Shown here in pieces: positions 14,990 to 23,954 of a stretch of 41,598 nt of DNA. The notes beneath the pieces are model-generated. The model worked only from the letters and a program-made list of their open reading frames with translations. It was not told where the DNA came from and did no database searches. The translations under genes were made by a program, and so were the position numbers. This DNA is from Methanobacteriaceae archaeon (GTDB lineage: Archaea > Methanobacteriota > Methanobacteria > Methanobacteriales > Methanobacteriaceae), in assembly GCA_023249725.1 (NCBI GenBank), contig JAHFBZ010000008.1, positions 1-41,598 on the forward strand, read 5' to 3'. Position 1 is the stretch's first letter. Every line of letters begins with the position of its first letter.

Positions 14990-16393
14990 CTAATAAGCAT
15001 TTTGATCAGTAAAACCATTGGTAAATGTAAGGAAAAATATTTTCACATCTAAACTAAGGGTCCAGTTCTCCACATAATATAAATCATATTCTATTCGCTT
15101 CTTTATAGATGTATCTCCTCTCCAGCCATGAACCTGGGCCCATCCGGTCATTCCTGGCCTAACATGATGTTTAATCATGTAATGTGGTATTTCTTCTCTG
15201 AATTTTTCCACAAAAAGAGGACGTTCTGGTCTTGGACCAATAAGACTCATATCTCCTTTTAATATATTAAATAATTGTGGTAATTCATCTATACTAGTTT
15301 TTCTTATGAAAGAACCAAATTTTGTCTTCCGGGGGTCGTTTTCTGTGGTCCATTGGGACACTTCTTCGTTTTCGGCCTGTACTTTCATGCTACGGAATTT
15401 ATACATCTTGAATGTTGCCCTATGTAATCCTACACGGTCCTGTTTGAAAATAATGGGGCCTGGAGAACTTTTTTTAACCATAATGGTGGTGAAAATGAGT
15501 AATGGTGAAAATATTATTATACCCACTATTGCAAATATAATGTCTAAAAATCGCTTCAGAGCTTTATTAAAAGAATTATCCAACGGCACGTAGCGTATAT
15601 TAATCAGTGGAATGTTATCTATCATATCAATATAAGGTCGTGCTGGGAAATAGCGATAGTAGTCAGGAACAATTTCGGCCTTAACCCCATATTTTTCACA
15701 AGTATCTATTATATGTTCCAACAATTTAGAATGGCGAGGAGAAAGGGTTATTACGATTCTATCAATTTCATTGGTGAGAATAATCTCTTCTAAATCTTCA
15801 ATTTTTCCTATTACTGGTGAACCAGCTATTTCAGTGTTTTTTTCTATATTATCATCTAAAAATCCAATTAATTTGTATCCTACGTATTCATTAAGTTTTA
15901 TTTTACGCGTGAACTTCTCACCAAGTTCTCCAGCACCTATTACTAAAATATATTTAATATTATATCCTTTGCTCCGGGCAAATCTTAAGGATTTCCTTAT
16001 AATGAACCTTTCTATTATAGAAAATAGGGTAGAGAATATGGCGAAAATGGCCAGCAAATAACGGGAGTAATCTGAAAGCTCTACTATAAATAACAAGGTT
16101 ACAAGTAACAAAAGGCCAATACTGTTGACCTTGATGATTTTAAAGGTTTCAGAACTTATACTTTTGGTTCTTTGAGGGTCATATAATCCAAAAAAGTAGT
16201 AAAGAAGAAGATAATTTGGCAAAATAAAGACTATGGGTAAAACATATATGGAAAATCCCCATCTATTGCCTTCAAATCCTAGTATGCCTAGTTTAAATCT
16301 GATAAAATATGCAAAAATCAGTGCTAAGGTGATTACAATTATATCCATAATTACCAGGATCATATTAAATATTTTCTGGTTCTGTTTAATCAT
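14990..16393 (-). CDS. Polyprenyl-phosphate sugar-1-phosphate transferase (WbaP/WcaJ type)
   Basis: This 467-residue protein loads the first sugar phosphate onto the lipid carrier to start surface polymer synthesis. Four hydrophobic helices fill residues 1-130. A Rossmann-like domain with VIGAGELGEKF spans about residues 140-250. A further membrane segment near residue 280 leads into the catalytic domain (about 310-467), with KMYKFRSM, TSIDELPQLFNILKGDMSLIGPRPE and the VRPGMTGWAQV segment, all hallmarks of the bacterial sugar transferase family. An AGGTGAT site precedes the ATG. It is the last gene of the minus-strand polymer locus, after a gap of about 190 bases from the GT2 gene. Galactose- or glucose-phosphate is the usual substrate; the sugar here is unknown. 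Confidence 0.93.
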   Translation of the reverse strand: MIKQNQKIFNMILVIMDIIVITLALIFAYFIRFKLGILGFEGNRWGFSIYVLPIVFILPNYLLLYYFFGLYDPQRTKSISSETFKIIKVNSIGLLLLVTLLFIVELSDYSRYLLAIFAIFSTLFSIIERFIIRKSLRFARSKGYNIKYILVIGAGELGEKFTRKIKLNEYVGYKLIGFLDDNIEKNTEIAGSPVIGKIEDLEEIILTNEIDRIVITLSPRHSKLLEHIIDTCEKYGVKAEIVPDYYRYFPARPYIDMIDNIPLINIRYVPLDNSFNKALKRFLDIIFAIVGIIIFSPLLIFTTIMVKKSSPGPIIFKQDRVGLHRATFKMYKFRSMKVQAENEEVSQWTTENDPRKTKFGSFIRKTSIDELPQLFNILKGDMSLIGPRPERPLFVEKFREEIPHYMIKHHVRPGMTGWAQVHGWRGDTSIKKRIEYDLYYVENWTLSLDVKIFFLTFTNGFTDQNAY

Positions 16394-16587
16394 TAAATCA
16401 CCTTAAACATTAAATAAATTTAGTTTAAATTGAACTTTTGCTTTATTTCGTTTATTATCTTTAATAAAATAACATTATATATCTATTTATACAATAATCA
16501 CTATTTTAATATTGTTAATAGAATTTTATTTATATATTTTTTGGAGCATCAAAAATAAATTTTAAATATAAAAATAGTTCATTTTAT

Positions 16588-17478
16588 TCATTGGCCCGAT
16601 TTTTTGAAGATGTTCAAAAATAGCTTAATTCCACATATTAGGCCTATTCCAACATAAGTTAAAGCAGTTGTAAGTATAGAATGCTTTTTTTTATAATGCT
16701 TGTTATAAAAAATATACATGGCCCTGTAAAATTCATATATGAGTTTTGATTTTTGCTTCTGGCTGCTTGATCCTTTGTAATGGATTATCTCTGCAGCACC
16801 ATAGTATATTATTTGCCATCCTGCCTCTTTTATTCGATAGCACCAGTCAATATCTTCACCATACATGAAGAAAGTTTCATCTAAAAGCCCTATCTCTTTA
16901 ATTGCCTCTGAATTTACCATCATGAATGCACCCACCAGACAATCAATAGGGTAAACTCCATCATCATCTAAATAACAAAGGTTGTATTTTCCAAAACGCG
17001 GACTATTTGGAAAAATGCGGGAAAGCCCAATCATCCGATAAAAAGAAACACTAACATTCGGAAAACTTCTTCGACAGGCCTTATCTAATGTTCCATCGGG
17101 TAAAACTACTTTGCATCCTAAAGCACCAACTTCAGAATGATTTTCCAAGTATTCTAGGCATTTTTCTAAACAGTTATCTACAATTATGGTATCTGAATTT
17201 AGTAATAACACATATCTGGAAGAAATTTGCTTTAAGGCCAGGTTATTGGCATAGGCAAATCCTCTATTTTCTGGGCTGGGAATAAATTTAATTAATTTGT
17301 TTTTTATTTCATCGTGAAAGTCGTTTTGAAGTTTTTCTAAACTTCCATCCTGTGAATTACTATCTACCACGTAAATTTCAAACTCAAAGGGATGATTTTT
17401 GTTAATAACAGATTCTAGGGTCTGTTTTGTTAAATCGTAAGTTCGATAATTTACGATTATAATTGATAATTCCATCAT
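16588..17478 (-). CDS. GT2 glycosyltransferase, rhamnosyltransferase-like
   Basis: This 296-residue protein has a GT-A fold. The opening [22 protein letters not shown] and [11 protein letters not shown] bind the nucleotide sugar. NSDTIIVD is the metal-binding DxD-type region near residue 95, and [18 protein letters not shown] (about residues 205-222) carries the catalytic ED. This is the rhamnosyltransferase (RfbF/WbbL-like) branch of family 2, which fits the rml genes in the same locus. A hydrophobic C-terminus (about residues 268-287) ties it to the membrane. Two consecutive ATGs are possible; GGAG lies upstream of both. It probably adds rhamnose or another sugar to the lipid-linked intermediate. 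Confidence 0.88.
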   Translation of the reverse strand: MMELSIIIVNYRTYDLTKQTLESVINKNHPFEFEIYVVDSNSQDGSLEKLQNDFHDEIKNKLIKFIPSPENRGFAYANNLALKQISSRYVLLLNSDTIIVDNCLEKCLEYLENHSEVGALGCKVVLPDGTLDKACRRSFPNVSVSFYRMIGLSRIFPNSPRFGKYNLCYLDDDGVYPIDCLVGAFMMVNSEAIKEIGLLDETFFMYGEDIDWCYRIKEAGWQIIYYGAAEIIHYKGSSSQKQKSKLIYEFYRAMYIFYNKHYKKKHSILTTALTYVGIGLICGIKLFLNIFKKSGQ

Positions 17479-17581
17479 ATGTCTCCATTATCTATTAAGT
17501 TATGCAATTGGTAATTGAAGTTTTATAATAGGCCATATTAAAAAGAATTTATATTACAAATGATAAGTTCAATAGAATTAA

Positions 17582-18547
17582 TTATAAGAAGGGGAATCTT
17601 ATAGTGTTTTTTATTAAAGCCCATTCAATCTTTAAATAGTTATATAAATATTTTTTATCATATTTTATTTTATCAATATTTTCTAAAGAATGTAAACCTT
17701 CTTTTAAACCATTTAAATAAGCACTGCCATATCCCTTTTTAAGGAAAAAAAGATATTTTATTAAAAATCCTAATATTAGTAATGGAGAATTTAACAATAA
17801 TTGGGGCCATGGCATATTTTTGTAAGGTACATAAATGTTATTGCGTGCTGATAACTTTATTTTAAACTCATTGTAACGGCTTCCACTAGTTCCACTTCCA
17901 ATGTGGTACACTATTGCTTGGGGACAGTAATGGATTTGGTAACCATGAATTCTGGCCCGATAACTTATATCTAAATCTTCTAGATAAGCAAAAAATTTCT
18001 CATCAAAATATCCTATTTCATCTAGGATGTTTTTTTTATAAAGTGCGGCTCCGGCACATGCGCTGAAGATTTCTCTGGGTTTTAGATATTTATCTGGTGA
18101 TTTGTTATATCCTACTCTTTTTGTCCATCCCAGTATAGTATATTCATCACCAGCATCGTCCATTTTTTCTCGATTATGGTATTGAATCATTTTAGAATTA
18201 ACTGCAAAAATTTTATCATTTTTTTCCAGGCATTCCAAAAGGTTAGAAATGCAGTCCGGATCTAACTCAACATCATTATTAACTAAAAAAATATATTCTG
18301 TTGTGGAGGCCTTTATTCCACTATTAACTGCTGCAGCGAACCCTAAATTTTCATAATTTTGGATAATTCTCACTTCTGGATAATTTTCTTCCAGATATTC
18401 TACACTTCCGTCCTGTGAAGCATTATCTACTATTATTATATTTAGAAAATTATAATTTTGGTTTATTATGGATGATAATGATTCTTTTAAGAATTTTTTT
18501 CCATTATAATTAGGAATTACTACTGATATGATCGGCATATTTTCCAT
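17582..18547 (-). CDS. GT2 glycosyltransferase, rhamnosyltransferase-like
   Basis: This 321-residue protein is similar in layout to the next gene downstream: PIISVVIPNYNGKKFLKESL, VDNASQDGSVEYL, VNNDVELDPD as the metal site, and FFAYLEDLDISYRARIHGY carrying the catalytic acid. The C-terminal 60 residues are hydrophobic then basic (LLLNSPLLILGFLIKYLFFLKKGYG), so it sits at the inner membrane face. The ATG has GGAA upstream. It lies in the middle of the polymer locus, 90 bases after the GT2-acetyltransferase gene. The enzyme type often transfers rhamnose, supported here by rmlBDAC, but the acceptor is unknown. Confidence 0.88.
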   Translation of the reverse strand: MENMPIISVVIPNYNGKKFLKESLSSIINQNYNFLNIIIVDNASQDGSVEYLEENYPEVRIIQNYENLGFAAAVNSGIKASTTEYIFLVNNDVELDPDCISNLLECLEKNDKIFAVNSKMIQYHNREKMDDAGDEYTILGWTKRVGYNKSPDKYLKPREIFSACAGAALYKKNILDEIGYFDEKFFAYLEDLDISYRARIHGYQIHYCPQAIVYHIGSGTSGSRYNEFKIKLSARNNIYVPYKNMPWPQLLLNSPLLILGFLIKYLFFLKKGYGSAYLNGLKEGLHSLENIDKIKYDKKYLYNYLKIEWALIKNTIRFPFL

Positions 18548-18637
18548 AAAATTTCCTTCAAGTATTTCATAAATTTGTAATAGGGATTCTATTTTACTAA
18601 TATATTAAAAATATTAAAAAATATTATTATAATCAAA

Positions 18638-21052
18638 TCAAGGTTTCCAATGGTAATTCTTTTTTATTACCCTACATGGATTTCCAACAGCCAGTGATTT
18701 TGGAGGAATATGTCTTGTTAAAACGGAACCGGCTCCAATTACAGAACCATCACCGATTTTTACTCCTTTTAAAATGGTACAACCTCCCCCAATCCACACT
18801 TGATTACCAATATGGATTTCTTGGGTTATGTGCTCATCAGAAAGCGTATCCAGATCCAGACATAATTCTCCGTGGTAGTGCACATCGGAATCTACAATAT
18901 TGCATCTCCAGGCAATAAATGTTTTATCACCAATGCGGAGATGTTTTCTAACATTTACTCTTGCTTGTTCATTTATATAAGACCCATTTCCGATTTCCAG
19001 GGTAGCATTGGCCATTATAGATATGGAACTATCTTTCATAAAACTGGCATGCCCATTAACTACTAATTTTCCATTGTGATGGATATGTAAACAAGTTCCG
19101 GTGGGTAATCCATAATCTACACCCACTTTAAGGCACCCATTATTCTTTATTATAACTTGGGCATTTGGTAATAAAAGGATTTCTGAGTTTTTCCCGATTA
19201 AAAAACGTCCTCCAAATTTAAAACTATAATAAATTGATTTAAGAACAGAAATCTTTTTACGATATTTAAATATGTCTTTAATTATTAGATGATGATTTTG
19301 AAGATTTGCTGTTTTTTTTTTAAAATCTTTTTTTTGAATTGATCTTTTAAGTTTAAGTCCAATATATAAAATATGACTTAATAATAACAGAAAATTAGTT
19401 TTTAAAAAAATTAAGTTTGTGCTGTTTTTCAAATAAATAAACATCTCTTTTTCATTTTTCGCGCTGAAAAAATATTTACCATGTATTTTTTTGAATTTAG
19501 CAGTTTCATACAATTTTTCAACATCTGAAGAAGTTTCATTTGAAAATTTGAATCCACATTCTTCTAAAAATTCTTTTTTTATAATTTTATTATTTAAATA
19601 GAAATCTAAATAATTAAAAATGGATTTTTGGTTTGATTTCAAGGTATTTCTATAAGAATAAACCAATTCTTGTGAAGGATAATTTGAGACATTTTTATTC
19701 TTTAATCTACTAATGGATGCACAAATCATATCTAAATCACTATTCATTCCTTGATTGAGAATAGTTGTAAGGGAGTTTGGTCCTAAAATTGTGAAATCGT
19801 CTAAAAATAAAATATATTCTCCTTTGGAATGTTTCAATGCGAAATTTTTAAAATTCCCATAATCTGAGTCTAAGCTATGAATATTTTCATATGTCTGGAT
19901 TTCAAAACTTAATTCATCTACTAAATTATTTGGAATTAATATTTCAAATGCAGGGAGATCTTGTCCATAAATAGATTGAACCATTAATAGCAGTTTGCTT
20001 TTTGATATATTATTGGGACTTAAAACAAGAGTAATAATTGGATTCTCTGCCATTTCTATCTTATTATCAATTAATTTGTTTATATTGATATCTTGATATT
20101 CAGTAGAAAGCTTTTTCCATGATTCCTGAAACAGTTCTGATTTAAGTGAAAAAAGTTTTTCTTTAAGGTATTTGATATCATTTTCTTGCATTCTCCAAAA
20201 AAGTCTGTAAAACTGATTCAATAATAATTTAACCTCTTTAAAACGAATTTTTTCTAAATAATTTTCATATTTAATCTCTAAATTAGGATCTTCATGGAGA
20301 TTAGCTTCTTTACAGTATTTTTCTTTAAAATTCTTTTTTGAAAGTGAAAAAATTTGGTCATATGCGTTAAGATAATCATCAATCATGTCCCTACTTACGG
20401 TTTGAGTTGCAGAAAATGATTCACTAAAACCCCTTTTTCTGTAAAAAAGGATGTCATGGGGGCAACCTACAATTTTATCACATTTATGGGCAAAGTCCAT
20501 TACAAAAATTCCATCTTCAGCATATTTTTTTTCTGGAAACCTGGAACCAAGTTCCAAAACCTTTTTATGTGAAAAAAGTTTGTTTGATTGTGAAAATGAC
20601 CATATTAATGCCAGATCAAAAGGATCAATTATTTCTTTTTTTGACAACTGCACTGTAGCATGCATATAACTTGAATTGAATAAATTAAATGTTTTTGTGC
20701 GCCCTACAACTAAATCAGCTTGTTTTTCTTGGGCGTAGTGAAAAAGTTTTTCGAGAGCATATGGTGTAAATTTGTCATCACCATCTAAAAATGCTAAATA
20801 ATCTCCCTGCGCTTCTTTAATTCCCCTATTTTTGGCTGCAGCGGCACCAGAATTTTTTTGGATAACATATCTAAAATTTTCATGAATAGCACAGTAATTA
20901 TTAATTATATCTTGAGTTCCATCTGTGGATCCATCATTAATGATAATTACTTCAAAATCATTGAAACTCTGAGAAACAAGGGAATCTAGTGTTTCAGATA
21001 AAAATGGTTCCACATTATAAACTGGCACAATAACGGATATTTTAAAGCTCAT
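18638..21052 (-). CDS. GT2 glycosyltransferase fused to a hexapeptide-repeat acetyltransferase
   Basis: This 804-residue protein combines two enzymes. Residues 1-230 are a family 2 glycosyltransferase (KISVIVPVYNVEPFLSETL, IINDGSTDGTQ, FLDGDDKF). A helical linker follows, and a second, degraded GT2-like stretch runs from about 335 to 560. From about residue 620 a left-handed beta-helix acetyltransferase begins, with repeats such as IGNGSYINEQARV, IGDKTFIAWRCN and IGNQVWIGGGCTILKGVKIGDGSVIGAGSVL. The catalytic His is probably in SDVHYHGE. It would add a sugar and acetylate the polymer or sugar. The first ~600 residues are a paralogue of the 956-residue protein encoded at 25848-28718, which carries a different C-terminal enzyme. 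Confidence 0.88.
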   Translation of the reverse strand: MSFKISVIVPVYNVEPFLSETLDSLVSQSFNDFEVIIINDGSTDGTQDIINNYCAIHENFRYVIQKNSGAAAAKNRGIKEAQGDYLAFLDGDDKFTPYALEKLFHYAQEKQADLVVGRTKTFNLFNSSYMHATVQLSKKEIIDPFDLALIWSFSQSNKLFSHKKVLELGSRFPEKKYAEDGIFVMDFAHKCDKIVGCPHDILFYRKRGFSESFSATQTVSRDMIDDYLNAYDQIFSLSKKNFKEKYCKEANLHEDPNLEIKYENYLEKIRFKEVKLLLNQFYRLFWRMQENDIKYLKEKLFSLKSELFQESWKKLSTEYQDININKLIDNKIEMAENPIITLVLSPNNISKSKLLLMVQSIYGQDLPAFEILIPNNLVDELSFEIQTYENIHSLDSDYGNFKNFALKHSKGEYILFLDDFTILGPNSLTTILNQGMNSDLDMICASISRLKNKNVSNYPSQELVYSYRNTLKSNQKSIFNYLDFYLNNKIIKKEFLEECGFKFSNETSSDVEKLYETAKFKKIHGKYFFSAKNEKEMFIYLKNSTNLIFLKTNFLLLLSHILYIGLKLKRSIQKKDFKKKTANLQNHHLIIKDIFKYRKKISVLKSIYYSFKFGGRFLIGKNSEILLLPNAQVIIKNNGCLKVGVDYGLPTGTCLHIHHNGKLVVNGHASFMKDSSISIMANATLEIGNGSYINEQARVNVRKHLRIGDKTFIAWRCNIVDSDVHYHGELCLDLDTLSDEHITQEIHIGNQVWIGGGCTILKGVKIGDGSVIGAGSVLTRHIPPKSLAVGNPCRVIKKNYHWKP

Positions 21053-21057
21053 ATTAA

Positions 21058-22077
21058 TCAGGAGTTTTTATTGGAAATTTTCTCAGTTATAGTATCTTTT
21101 TTTAGTATAATTTTTGTCACATTATTAATAAGGATATCCAACATTTCCTGTACTTTATCTCTTGATAATATATATGTGGTTAGGATGGTTGCTAAAATAA
21201 CATAAACGGTGGTTAGCCCATAGCTGTTGAATATATAACTCAAGCCTAAATAGTTCAGGATTATTGGGAAACTCCATATTGCATAGAATTGTAATACATA
21301 TACACTAAGGGAGTTTCTTCCAATTTTTGTTAAAAACGTTTCTTTGCTCGTCATCAGATTGTATATTAGTATGATGCTACTCATCATCACAGAAAGCACT
21401 ATTAATCTGAGTACAACACCCTTTAAATTGCCCATATGCATAGCATGATAAGATAGCTTTAATCCTAAAACACTGGTCATGTAAGGCATGATTAGGAAAG
21501 TTGTCACGGTAAGCATAGGAACCAGGATACCAATTGCAAGATATTTATTTATTACTAGTTTGTCCTTTAGGTCATGGAAGTAGAATCCTAAGAGGAATAT
21601 TGGGAAGAAGCATATTGTTCTGGATATTGATAAGAAACCTGCTTTAAAGGATAATGTGCCTACAAATAGTGCCAATATAATACTGATCCAAAAAATATAG
21701 TTTATCCGGGTAGCTGTAGGTAAAAAAAGCCTCCAGAAATATAAACTCAAGAGATACCACAATCCCACTTCTGGCAGGAAAAATGCAGCATCTGGAACTC
21801 TACCACTTATTAAAAACATATATATTATCCATAATGTTTCAAATATTAAATATGGGATAAAAACAGTTCTAAAAGCTTTCACTGAACTTTCAGAGTTATC
21901 TTTAGAGAAATAACCACTAACAAACACTAATAATGGTAAATGGAAAAGATAAATAAATTTGTAAATAAAATTATATTCAAAAAAATTAATGAACTGGTTC
22001 TGTTGCAAGAAATGACAAAATACGATTAATAGCATGGCAAAGCCACGTAAGTTGTCAAATTTAAGATCTCTAATCAT
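21058..22077 (-). CDS. Membrane acyltransferase (acyltransferase 3 / OafA-like)
   Basis: This 339-residue integral membrane protein has about ten helices and the acyltransferase 3 opening LKFDNLRGFAMLLIVFCHF, in which the His is the conserved catalytic candidate. Family members move acetyl or other acyl groups from the cytoplasm onto surface sugars or polyols (O-acetylation). The frame is open from TTG 22110, but the family motif begins right after ATG 22077, so I prefer that start. Neither start has a good ribosome binding site. The gene follows tarJ closely and precedes the GT2-acetyltransferase gene by only five bases, so it belongs to the polymer operon and probably decorates its product. 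Confidence 0.85.
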   Translation of the reverse strand: MIRDLKFDNLRGFAMLLIVFCHFLQQNQFINFFEYNFIYKFIYLFHLPLLVFVSGYFSKDNSESSVKAFRTVFIPYLIFETLWIIYMFLISGRVPDAAFFLPEVGLWYLLSLYFWRLFLPTATRINYIFWISIILALFVGTLSFKAGFLSISRTICFFPIFLLGFYFHDLKDKLVINKYLAIGILVPMLTVTTFLIMPYMTSVLGLKLSYHAMHMGNLKGVVLRLIVLSVMMSSIILIYNLMTSKETFLTKIGRNSLSVYVLQFYAIWSFPIILNYLGLSYIFNSYGLTTVYVILATILTTYILSRDKVQEMLDILINNVTKIILKKDTITEKISNKNS

Positions 22078-22125
22078 AATAATCGTTTTTATATTGTTAA
22101 ATTGGTTCAATGTTGTTATTGGGTT

Positions 22126-23151
22126 TTATTTGTTCCAGATTAAAACGGTTTTGCCAAAATTTAATTGATAATCTTTTTCAAATGCATGATGAATATCTTC
22201 AATAGTTCTAATTTTGAATATGGATGCTACTATATTTTCTAAATAGTCGCTTACTTCCGGATGTTCTCTTAAAATTTGGATTGTTTTTTCAAAGTCTGTT
22301 CTAGAACTTCTACTGCTACCATATATTCTTAATCCTTTTTCAAGGACCATTCTAGTATTTATAGGCACAGGATATTCTGATACTCCTAAAAGGGATATGG
22401 TTCCTTCAGGTTTTATATGATCAATGATTTGCTCGATGGCTGATTGTGATTTTTGACCACCTACACATTCAAATGCATGGTCTATTGTTAAATCAGCAGG
22501 TATTTCTTTAATAGAGTGTATTTCATCTGCAAAGGTAAAATAACTCAACTTTTCTTCATTTTTCCCAAATATGATAATTTTGGCCTGAGGAAAAGATATT
22601 TTAAGCAAGATTGCAGCTATATATCCTACGGTTCCATCTCCCCAAACTCCAATTCTGTCTTTTCTTTCATGGGAAAATTTTTCAAATCTATCAATTGCAT
22701 GGGCACAAACGCTAATAAGTTCTGAAAAGGAGGCCACAACATAATTCACGTCCCCTTCAATTTTAACAAGACGATCCGCACTCGAAACAACGTAATCTTG
22801 TAATAATCCATCAAAACCGCTAGAACGGAACTTACTGCTGGTTAAATAGTTTTCACCAATGATTTCATCAGTTTCCACGGGGGTATTGGGAATTATGGCT
22901 ACTACATCACCAAATTTGAAATTTCCACTTCTGTCATGAATTATTTCACCAATTCCTTCATGAATTAGTGCCATAGGCAATTTCTCGGCTAAAACTTCTG
23001 GCTCTCGAAGGCCTTGATAATATCTTTGATCTGCTTTACAAATAGATAAGTAAGTCGGACGTACAATTATGTCTTTATCATTTATATTGACTTCGTCGTA
23101 ATCTATTTCCACAAGCTTGGGTGCAACTAAACGATAAAGAGTATTTATCAT
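22126..23151 (-). CDS. tarJ: Ribulose-5-phosphate reductase / ribitol-5-phosphate dehydrogenase
   Basis: This 341-residue protein is a zinc-type medium-chain dehydrogenase that reduces D-ribulose 5-phosphate to D-ribitol 5-phosphate with NADPH, the first step to CDP-ribitol. The match to staphylococcal TarJ, as I recall it, is unusually close over the full length: SICKADQRYY (Zn ligand C38), LPMALIHEGIGE (H64, E65), ENYLTSSKFRSSGFDG, GVWGDGTVGYIAAILL for the cofactor, DHAFECVGGQKSQSAI and LEKGLRIYGSSRS. The start overlaps the tarI stop by four bases (ATGA), so they are co-translated. The enzyme is cytoplasmic. This gene and tarI together point to a ribitol-phosphate-containing polymer. Confidence 0.93.
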   Translation of the reverse strand: MINTLYRLVAPKLVEIDYDEVNINDKDIIVRPTYLSICKADQRYYQGLREPEVLAEKLPMALIHEGIGEIIHDRSGNFKFGDVVAIIPNTPVETDEIIGENYLTSSKFRSSGFDGLLQDYVVSSADRLVKIEGDVNYVVASFSELISVCAHAIDRFEKFSHERKDRIGVWGDGTVGYIAAILLKISFPQAKIIIFGKNEEKLSYFTFADEIHSIKEIPADLTIDHAFECVGGQKSQSAIEQIIDHIKPEGTISLLGVSEYPVPINTRMVLEKGLRIYGSSRSSRTDFEKTIQILREHPEVSDYLENIVASIFKIRTIEDIHHAFEKDYQLNFGKTVLIWNK

Positions 23152-23858
23152 TCGTAATCCCCTTTTAACATGATATTGGCAACTTTTAAGTCATAGGGAT
23201 AGGTTATTTTTATATTGTTGACTTCTCCATCCACAAGGTAAACTGGTTCTCCTTTAATAACAAATATTTTTGCCGCATCAGTTAATATTTCCTTTTCTTC
23301 TTCATTTAAATCATTATATATTCCCTTTAATTTTAATATACTGAATGATTGCGGAGTCTGTCCTTGGAACATTTGTTCTCGGTTAGGAATTGAACTAATC
23401 TTTTTATTATCAATACTCTCAACAATGGTGTCTGTAGCAGGAATAACTGTATCACAGGCCCCATATTTTTTAGCAAATTCTATGTTTTCTTCTATAATGC
23501 GATGGCTTAGGAAAGGTCTAACTGAGTCATGAGTTACAATAATTGAATCTTTATCAATTTTATAATTTTTTTCAATAAAATTCACAGCATTCATAATAGT
23601 TTCATTACGTACTTCCCCACCCTCTATAACTTCAATACGATCGTTTTGGCCTATATGTTTACTAACTAGATCTTTAGTATGTTTAATCCATGGTTTGGGA
23701 CATAATACGATAATTTTTTCAAACTTTTCATTAATGAAGAATTTTTCTATGGTATGCACGATAATAGCTTTATTTCCTAAAAGCATGTATTGTTTTGGTT
23801 TTTCTACATTACCCATTCTGGTACCGGTTCCGCCGGCTAATATTGCTGCAAATATCAT
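23148..23858 (-). CDS. tarI: Ribitol-5-phosphate cytidylyltransferase
   Basis: This 236-residue protein belongs to the IspD/TarI cytidylyltransferases and should make CDP-ribitol from CTP and ribitol 5-phosphate. The CTP loop is LAGGTGTRMGNVEKPKQ (residues 7-23). VIEGGEVRNETIMNAV, VTHDSVRPFLSHRII, FQGQTPQSF and the end NIKITYPYDLKVAN follow TarI more closely than IspD. The coupling to tarJ by a four-base overlap settles the choice: IspD has no such partner, and archaea make isoprenoids by the mevalonate route and do not need it. An AAGGAGAGG site lies before the ATG. Confidence 0.93.
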   Translation of the reverse strand: MIFAAILAGGTGTRMGNVEKPKQYMLLGNKAIIVHTIEKFFINEKFEKIIVLCPKPWIKHTKDLVSKHIGQNDRIEVIEGGEVRNETIMNAVNFIEKNYKIDKDSIIVTHDSVRPFLSHRIIEENIEFAKKYGACDTVIPATDTIVESIDNKKISSIPNREQMFQGQTPQSFSILKLKGIYNDLNEEEKEILTDAAKIFVIKGEPVYLVDGEVNNIKITYPYDLKVANIMLKGDYE

Positions 23859-23954
23859 AATCCCTCTCCTTTAACCCTTAGTTTGTAACTATATTTGTAA
23901 ATTATATCTGTAATAATAAGATTTAGAATCTTGTTTATTTATTTATTATTAATT

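Noticed and set aside
23148-23858. IspD of the MEP isoprenoid pathway
   Set aside because: Archaea use the mevalonate route, and the coupled TarJ-like gene and close TarI-like motifs point to ribitol-5-phosphate cytidylyltransferase.
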